Below are positions 58,662 through 64,000 of a DNA stretch of 64,000 nt, one piece after another (within the stretch, counting starts at the first letter, position 1; each line of letters starts with the position of its first letter). The stretch is taken from assembly GCA_034509755.1 (NCBI GenBank), contig CM067541.1, positions 25,178,501 to 25,242,500 on the forward strand. Reading direction: 5' to 3'. Position numbers and translations under genes: made by a program. This stretch comes from Anisodus tanguticus (taxonomy: Eukaryota > Streptophyta > Magnoliopsida > Solanales > Solanaceae). The notes below the pieces were generated by a model, which saw nothing but the letters and a program-made list of their open reading frames with translations, ran no database searches and was not told where the DNA came from.

Positions 58662-60025
58662 TGGTCCATATGTGAACTTTACTATCTCAGAGATGAAGCC
58701 ACAAATAATATCCAAGCCCTAGTAACAAGTAGCACCAAACAGCCAACACAAATGACATCAAATATCAGCCTCAAGTAACAGCAGACAACAACCACAAATG
58801 ATTAGCAAGGATAGCATTAAAGCTTTCCCGGAGACAACGATTCAAAGGGTAATTTGAACCATGTCAAATGTAGTGCACATTCTTTTGCAAAACAGTAGGT
58901 ATTTTCCCCTATAGTGCAACATATGGCCTGTGCTTATAATGAAATGGTTCAAAGTAAAGCATCAAGGAGCTGCACCTATTAATACAGCGGTTGTTCCCAG
59001 CGAAGTAGCCAAATATGTTACAGTTTATGGCCTTCCTGAAGGTAATAGCAATTAGCCGTACAGTGTAGCAGAAACAACAGAAAGATGACAACAACAAGGT
59101 AGCTTTAAAGTACATCCCAAACAACCTTGTAAAGGCAACGACAATGAGCCAAAAATGCAGCAAAATAATTCATCAAAGAGCTGCAACTAAGCATAACATT
59201 TGGCTTGAAACATAGTAGTAATTCACCTTATCAAATATAGTACCAACTCATATTTTTCGGGACAGCAGCTCAAAAGGGCAACAATAACTTTAATGTAATA
59301 TCTATTCATCTTTCAAAATAACAGGGAGCAACAAGATCTCAATGTGCAGAAACTATTCTCAAAACAGAAGCATGCAGGCTCTGTTCTTTAGAACCCAAAG
59401 TCCAAAATGTAACAGCAATAGTGAGGCCTTAGGTGCAGCCACCGTATTCAAAAGGAACAGCCCAAAGAATGGAGCAAAGTAGTTCATACAAGTATATCAA
59501 TTCACTTAAAATTACACGACAGCTTATACAAGATGATTTCCAGAAGAATAAGGATGCCAACAAAACAACAAATGAATTTGAGAACTTGTTATCAAATATC
59601 CAGCTGAAGATTAGGCAATCAAAATGGATTACCACCACCCAACAAATGGGCTAGTTTTTGTGGGGTTTCGGTTGGGACGACTTGGGCCGGTTCGGTTTGG
59701 GCTGTTTTTGTGGTGAGGGAGAAATAAAATGGGTTATGGGTGTTTAAAATATAAGGAGTTTTATTATTAGGAAAAAAAATGCTTTGCAAAAATTTTAAAT
59801 TGTGAAGATGACAATATGATAATAATAAAAAATATAATATTTGTGAAATGTTTAATGCTTAATTAAAATAAAAAAATGTGATGCCGTTTTTGTGAAAAAA
59901 TAAAATAATATATAATATTAGGATAAAAAGTATGATTGTGATTTTAAAAAGCAAATGATAGTAAAAATGTGAATAATAACAATAATAATAAAAAGTGATA
60001 TTGAGAATGAACGACGATATTATAA
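58662..60025. other. Right part of the long LTR-like element
   Basis: No gene is seen. Open frames at 58909-59163 and 59429-59654 are short and show no family features. The stretch 59640-59740 is rich in GGTTT/GGGCC blocks. From 59750 it becomes strongly AT-rich. Confidence 0.45.
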
Positions 60026-60053
60026 CCTTTTATATATATATATATATATATAA
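60026..60053. repeat. TA microsatellite
   Basis: About eleven TA units follow a T stretch near the right end of the long LTR-like element. Confidence 0.85.
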
Positions 60054-60309
60054 ATTATTTTGAGGTGTCAAAATATTTAAAATTGTAAATAAAATCAGAA
60101 AAGATAGGACAAAATTGGGTGTCAACAATGGGTTTTTGTTTTTCTTTCATTTGGAGTTTTGAAATTGTTTTAATGGTGGAAAATGATGGAAGGTGATAGG
60201 AAGAAGGAGGGAAAAAGTAATAAAAACATATTTAAATGAAAAATACACGTGTTAAATTTGAATTGGTGTGTATATTTCACCTCATACTTCAAATATGAGT
60301 GTAGCATTT

Positions 60310-60414
60310 TAGGGAGCAAATAATTCTAATTTAAAATTGTTGAGGGGTTAATAATAGGTCTCCCGTAAAAATATATCGTGTAGTTGAAAATCTTGTAATA
60401 TGTTTGGGGTGCAT
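60310..60414 (-). repeat. Right inverted arm of the old nested element
   Basis: It is the partner of 41119-41220. Outside the arm the two sides differ. Inside it, both have a C/T- or G/A-rich part (TCTCTCCTTTATCATCACC on the left, reverse complement TTCCTATCACC on the right). Confidence 0.5.
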
Positions 60415-60430
60415 ACTTTTTACAAACTTA

Positions 60431-60855
60431 AAGAATGAAAACTACTTAAGTCATACTTTGAGATTATTTTAGACCTACCACAAAAATAAGGGACCATTTT
60501 TTGGTTATTCTCTCTCTTTGTTTTTGTTTTAAAGAAAGAAGTATTTAGTTGTATTATTTTGTTATTAAGGACAAGTTGTTGCTTGTACATACTCAGTTAC
60601 ATATCTAAAAACCTATTCAACTTTGCTCACACGACCAAAAAGTTTAACGACTTTGTAGAAAATCACAATTGGTGGAGTTTGGATGAAAAACATGAAGCAA
60701 AAATGTTATCCCGGATTAAAAACAAATGAAGAATAAATATTGAATCTTTTATAGTATCAGTAAGATTAATATTATTATTTACATTAGTATATAATTGTAA
60801 ACATTAATTGAATGGTTATAAATATATAATTATATAGAAATTATATATGAACATA
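60431..60855. other. AT-rich spacer
   Basis: No gene or clear repeat border seen before the CT-rich start of the LINE. Confidence 0.5.
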
Positions 60856-60944
60856 GAAATTCGGTGCAGATACTCTCTCTCCTCTCATCTCATCTCTCTA
60901 ACCGTAACATCACCAACCCCAAACCCCCACCCTATCCACCACCC

Positions 60945-61055
60945 ATTCCCGACGGTAAGACCCCATCAGCGTCGCTTCGATCACTCATCGGCGGCGACGG
61001 TAAGACCCAACAACACCGCTTAGTTCTTTTTGTTCTTTTTGTTCTTTTTCTTGTT
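60945..61055. repeat. Small tandem repeats in the LINE 5' region
   Basis: GACGGTAAGACCC occurs twice, 45 bp apart (60951 and 60996), within a C-rich part. A 9-bp unit TTCTTTTTG is repeated three times around 61025-61050. Confidence 0.7.
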
Positions 61056-61465
61056 ATTGTTCTTGTGTTCTTTTCTCCTAGATCTACGCAAGTACGCAAT
61101 TTATTTATTTTGGGTGAAAATTCCGGTGAGCAGTACTTCCGGTGACGGTGAATAGTGATTTTGCCGGCAAACAAGTTTGATTCAATTGGAGTTGGTACCT
61201 CCGTTCTTGGCGTAGTGGTTTTACTTGCCTCTATATTCCTGTTAATTTGTGCTTGCACTTTGATCCCTCCCTGTTTTAGGGTAAATATTTGAGTATTCTT
61301 AATTTGGTATTCTGTTTGTTTACTGTATTATAATATTCAGATCCTTCTTTAGCTTTATTTAGTTTTATTGTTTCCTTTCCCTTTTGGTAGTTCTTGCTAA
61401 TTTGTGCTTTAGTATTAATTCCCGTGTGTGTTAACGTTAGCCTTTGACTAGTATTTTTTGCTTTA

Positions 61466-62470
61466 GTGACTTTGGTGAATGATGGTAGACTAGGATCATG
61501 TTCTCAGTCGGGGATGGAGGCGAGGGTTAGAGGGGTTAAGTGGGGTAAGGGTAATGCTAGACTCAGAATAGGGTCTTGGAATATTGGAACTCTAACAGGG
61601 AAGGCCATAGAGCTAGTTAAGATTCTTAAGAAGAGGAAGATTAATATAGCTGGTGTCCAGGAGACCAAATGAGTAGGACCTAAGGCTAAGGATGTAGATA
61701 GGTATAAGCTATGGTTCTCGGGTAGGTCGAAGTATAGGAATAGGGTAGGAATTTTGGTAGACATGGAGCTAAGGGATCAAGTGGTAGAGGTTATGAGAGT
61801 TAATGACAGGATGATGACGATTAAGTTTATAGTTGGAGGGTGCACTATGAACATTGTTAGTGCGTATGCGCCGCAGGCGGGCTTGAAAGATGAGGAGAAG
61901 AGGCATTTTTGGAAGGATTTGGACGAAGTGGTTGGAGGTATACCAACCACTGAGAAGTTATTTGTATGAGGGGATTTCAATGGACATATCGGGACACTTT
62001 CGGGGGGTTATGACGACGTGCATTGAGGTTTTGGCCTCGGAGACAAGAACGGGGGAGGCGTATCACTTTTGGAGTTTGCTAGAGCTTTTGGGACGGTGAT
62101 AGTCAATTCAAGGTTCCTGAAGAAAGATGAGCATTTGGTTACTTTCCGTAGTTCGGTGGCTAAGACTTAGATAGACTTTTTGCTCCTTAGGAAGATTGAC
62201 AAATGTCTTTGTAAAGACTGCAAGGTTATTCCGAATGAGGATCTTACAACCCGACGTAAGCTTTTGGCGATGGATTTGGAGATCAAGATGGAGAAGGAGA
62301 GGGTTGTGGATGACAAGTTAAGAATCAAATGGGGGAGTTTGACCATGGCTAGTGCAAAAGAGATGGGGGAGAGGTTGATGGCCAATGGGGCTTCGGGGAG
62401 TAGTGGGATGCGACCGGAATGTGGGATAAGACGTCCAGTTGAATTCGGGAGGTTGCTAGAGAAGTGTTAG
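61466..62470 (+). pseudogene. LINE endonuclease (EEP family), broken
   Basis: The start at 61466 leads to LRIGSWNIGTLTGKA and INIAGVQETK, with the N and E expected in this fold, then a stop. The domain goes on in other frames with NRVGILVDMELRDQVVEV, SAYAPQAGLKDEEK and, after a TGA, GDFNGHIGTLSGG (about 61971), and IDFLLLRKIDKC near 62170, just after a TAG. These are the active-site blocks of AP-like endonucleases that nick the target DNA for LINE insertion. The frame 62180-62470 leads to the RT domain. Confidence 0.85.
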
Positions 62471-63060
62471 GGGTCTCGCAGGGTAGCCGTAATAGACATC
62501 GAGGGGACTGGTGGTGGAATGATAAAGTTCAAGAGAAGGTGAAAGCGAAAAAAATGGTGTATGCGAAATTGGTAGAAAACAAGGATGAGGTGGAGAAGTG
62601 GACGAATAGGGAATTATATAAGATGGCGCGGAAAAAGGAAAAACTAGCGGTTAGAGCGGCAAAAATGATAGCTTTTGAACATCTATATGTGGAATTAGAG
62701 AAAAAAATGGGGATAAGAAGTTGTACAGACTAGCCAAGGCGTATGAGAGGAGGGCTCGGGACTTAGATCACGTAAGGTGCATCAAGAATGAGGATGGCAA
62801 AGTGTTGGTGGAGGACGCGCATATTAGGCAGATGTGACAGTCTTATTTCCATAAACTCTTAAAGAAAAAGAAGATAGAGACATTGTGCTAAGAGATCTGG
62901 AGCACTCTGGTAGGTACCAGAATTTTGGGTATTGTGAAAACATTAAGGTTGAGGAGGTTCAGGGTGTTGTGCGCAGGATGTGCAGGGGATGAGCGACTGG
63001 GCCTGATGAGATCCCAATTGAATTTTGGAAAAACGCAAGCAGGGCAGGTTTGGAGTAACT
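62471..63060 (+). pseudogene. LINE linker and start of reverse transcriptase, broken
   Basis: Pieces such as WWNDKVQEKVKAKKMVYAKL (62464-62733) and KLYRLAKAYERRARDLDHV (other frame, about 62715), then ATGPDEIPIEFWKNAS (about 62995), are the usual link from endonuclease to RT in this LINE group. Several stops and frameshifts intervene. Confidence 0.75.
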
Positions 63061-63067
63061 GACGGAG

Positions 63068-64000
63068 TTGTTTAACGTCATTTTAAGACGGCGAAGATGC
63101 CCGAAGAATGAAGGTGGGAGTACAATGATTCATTTGTATAAGACCAAAGGTGATATCCAGAGTTGCAACAACTATAGGGGTATCCAGCTGTTAAACCACA
63201 CTATGAAAATTTGGGAAAGAGTCGTGGAGATGGGGGTAAGAAGAAGAATGTCTATCTCCGAGAACCAGTTTGTATTCATGTCGGGGCGGTCGACTACAGA
63301 AGCCATCCATCTTATTAGGAGGTTGGTGGAGCATTATAGGAAGAGAGACTTACATATGGTTTTCATCGACCTCGAGAAGGCATACGACAAAGTCCCTATG
63401 GAGGTTCTATGGAGATATTTGGAGGTTAGAGGTGTACCTGTGGCATACACTAAGGCAATCAAGGATATGTATGATAAAGCCAGGACCAGGGTACGCACAG
63501 TAGGAGGAGACTCGGAGCATTTCCCAGTGATGATGTGGCTGCACCAGGGATCAACTCTTAACCCATTCCTATTTGGCTTGGTGATGGATGGAATGACACG
63601 ACAAATCCAAGGGGAGGTGCCATGGTGTATGTTATTCACAGACGACATAGTCCTGATTGATGAGACCTGCAGCGGAGTGAACGCTAAACTGGAAGTTTGG
63701 AGACAGACTCTGGAGTCTAAAGGGTTCAGGCTGAGTAGGACCAAGACATAGTACTTAGAGTGCAAGTTTAGTGACGGGAGCGACCTTGAGACATGCGTGG
63801 AGGTGAGGCTTGGTTCCCAGGTCATTCCAAAGAAAGGGAGCTTCAAGTAACTCGATCTATTATCCAAGGGAATGGAGAGATTGATGATGATGTCACACAT
63901 CGTATTGGGTCAAGATGGATGAAATGGAGGCTCGCATCTGGAGTATTATGCGATAAAAATGTGCCACCAAAACTTAAAGACAAGTTCTATAGGGTGGTGG
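63068..64000 (+). pseudogene. LINE reverse transcriptase, broken, runs off the right edge
   Basis: The long frame 63068-63751 has YKTKGDIQSCNNYRGIQLL, ENQFVFMSGRSTTEAIHLI, MVFIDLEKAYDKVP with the first catalytic aspartate, LHQGSTLNPFLFGLVMD and the catalytic box FTDDIVLID, where FADD is usual. A TAG at 63749 ends the frame, but the coding pattern goes on (YLECKFSDGS, and later RWMKWRLASGVLCDKNVPPK in another frame) to the end of the window. Confidence 0.9.

Larger units (their letters stand above)
51620..60127. mobile_element. Long LTR-like element (about 3.2 kb net), split by a Copia insertion
   Basis: It begins TGTCGCGCCCATTTTT and ends AAATTGGGTGTCAACA, with perfect TSDs ATGGG at 51615-51619 and 60128-60132. 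The opening block (GAGTCGTCACCTAATTATTCTAAGG, then CTGCGAAACTAATGAGATTC and AGGGAAAGGGTTGTGCATCC) resembles long LTRs of Gypsy elements that I recall from Solanaceae. I found no second copy of the ends, so a solo LTR is more likely than a complete element. Taking out the Copia element (53377-58656) and one TSD copy leaves about 3.22 kb. The orientation is open. Confidence 0.65.
60860..64000 (+). mobile_element. RTE-type LINE (non-LTR retrotransposon), continuing beyond the right edge
   Basis: A CT-rich probable 5' untranslated region (about 60860-61465) is followed by an apurinic-type endonuclease and then a reverse transcriptase on the same strand. No LTRs exist. The sequence matches what plant annotations often call craniofacial development protein 2-like, which is an RTE-clade LINE. 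The 5' border is set only by the change to CT-rich sequence. In-frame stops in both domains show that it is not active. Confidence 0.85.

Overview
This window is eukaryotic, almost certainly plant, nuclear DNA. It is AT-rich and has very low gene density, and nearly every recognisable coding stretch is a decayed transposable element. The one convincing host gene, a single-exon receptor-like protein of the EIX/Cf type, together with MITE-like repeats of a kind I associate with tomato, potato and tobacco relatives, points to a dicot and most likely to Solanaceae. The family assignment is inference.

Layout. At 1-405 lies the 5' end of a Copia-like element on the minus strand that runs off the left edge. 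At 1189-1348 is a short retroposed insert with a 9-bp target-site duplication (TSD). At 2222-5260 (minus) is an intact 1012-residue leucine-rich-repeat receptor-like protein. From 5413 to 9922 are two different Copia remnants fused head to head at about 7718. The LTR of the first ends about 150 bp upstream of the receptor start codon and in the same orientation. From 11620 to 20130 are related short-LTR Copia elements, one of them (15159-20130) bounded by a perfect TSD. At 20791-27180 (minus) is a complete but decayed Copia element with TSD ATATG. A solo LTR of the same family at 27923-29894 is itself interrupted by an 825-bp hAT-type element. At 30819-31349 is a dimeric tRNA-derived SINE. At 32165-39781 is a long-LTR Copia element that has lost its integrase; it is of the same family as the LTR next to the receptor gene. 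At 40331-40887 is a tiny TRIM element.

The region 41.1-60.4 kb is a nest. An old element with inverted arms near 41119-41220 and 60310-60414 holds a 9.8-kb Ty3/Gypsy element (41409-51251). It also holds a long LTR-like element (51620-60127), which in turn was split by a Copia element (53377-58656). Each inner insertion has a perfect 5-bp TSD. The Gypsy element carries, between its integrase remnant and 3' LTR, an antisense reading region that resembles a plant mobile domain protein. From about 60.86 kb to the right edge is an RTE-type LINE with endonuclease and reverse transcriptase, also broken.

I see no CRISPR array, operon, rRNA or functional tRNA gene. I also see no clear case of a wholly new biological system. 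The most interesting items are the receptor gene with an LTR-derived upstream region, the antisense plant-mobile-domain ORF in the Gypsy element, the dimeric SINE, the TRIM, and the layered insertions whose order can be read from TSDs. Functional names rest on motif recognition by eye, not on searches.
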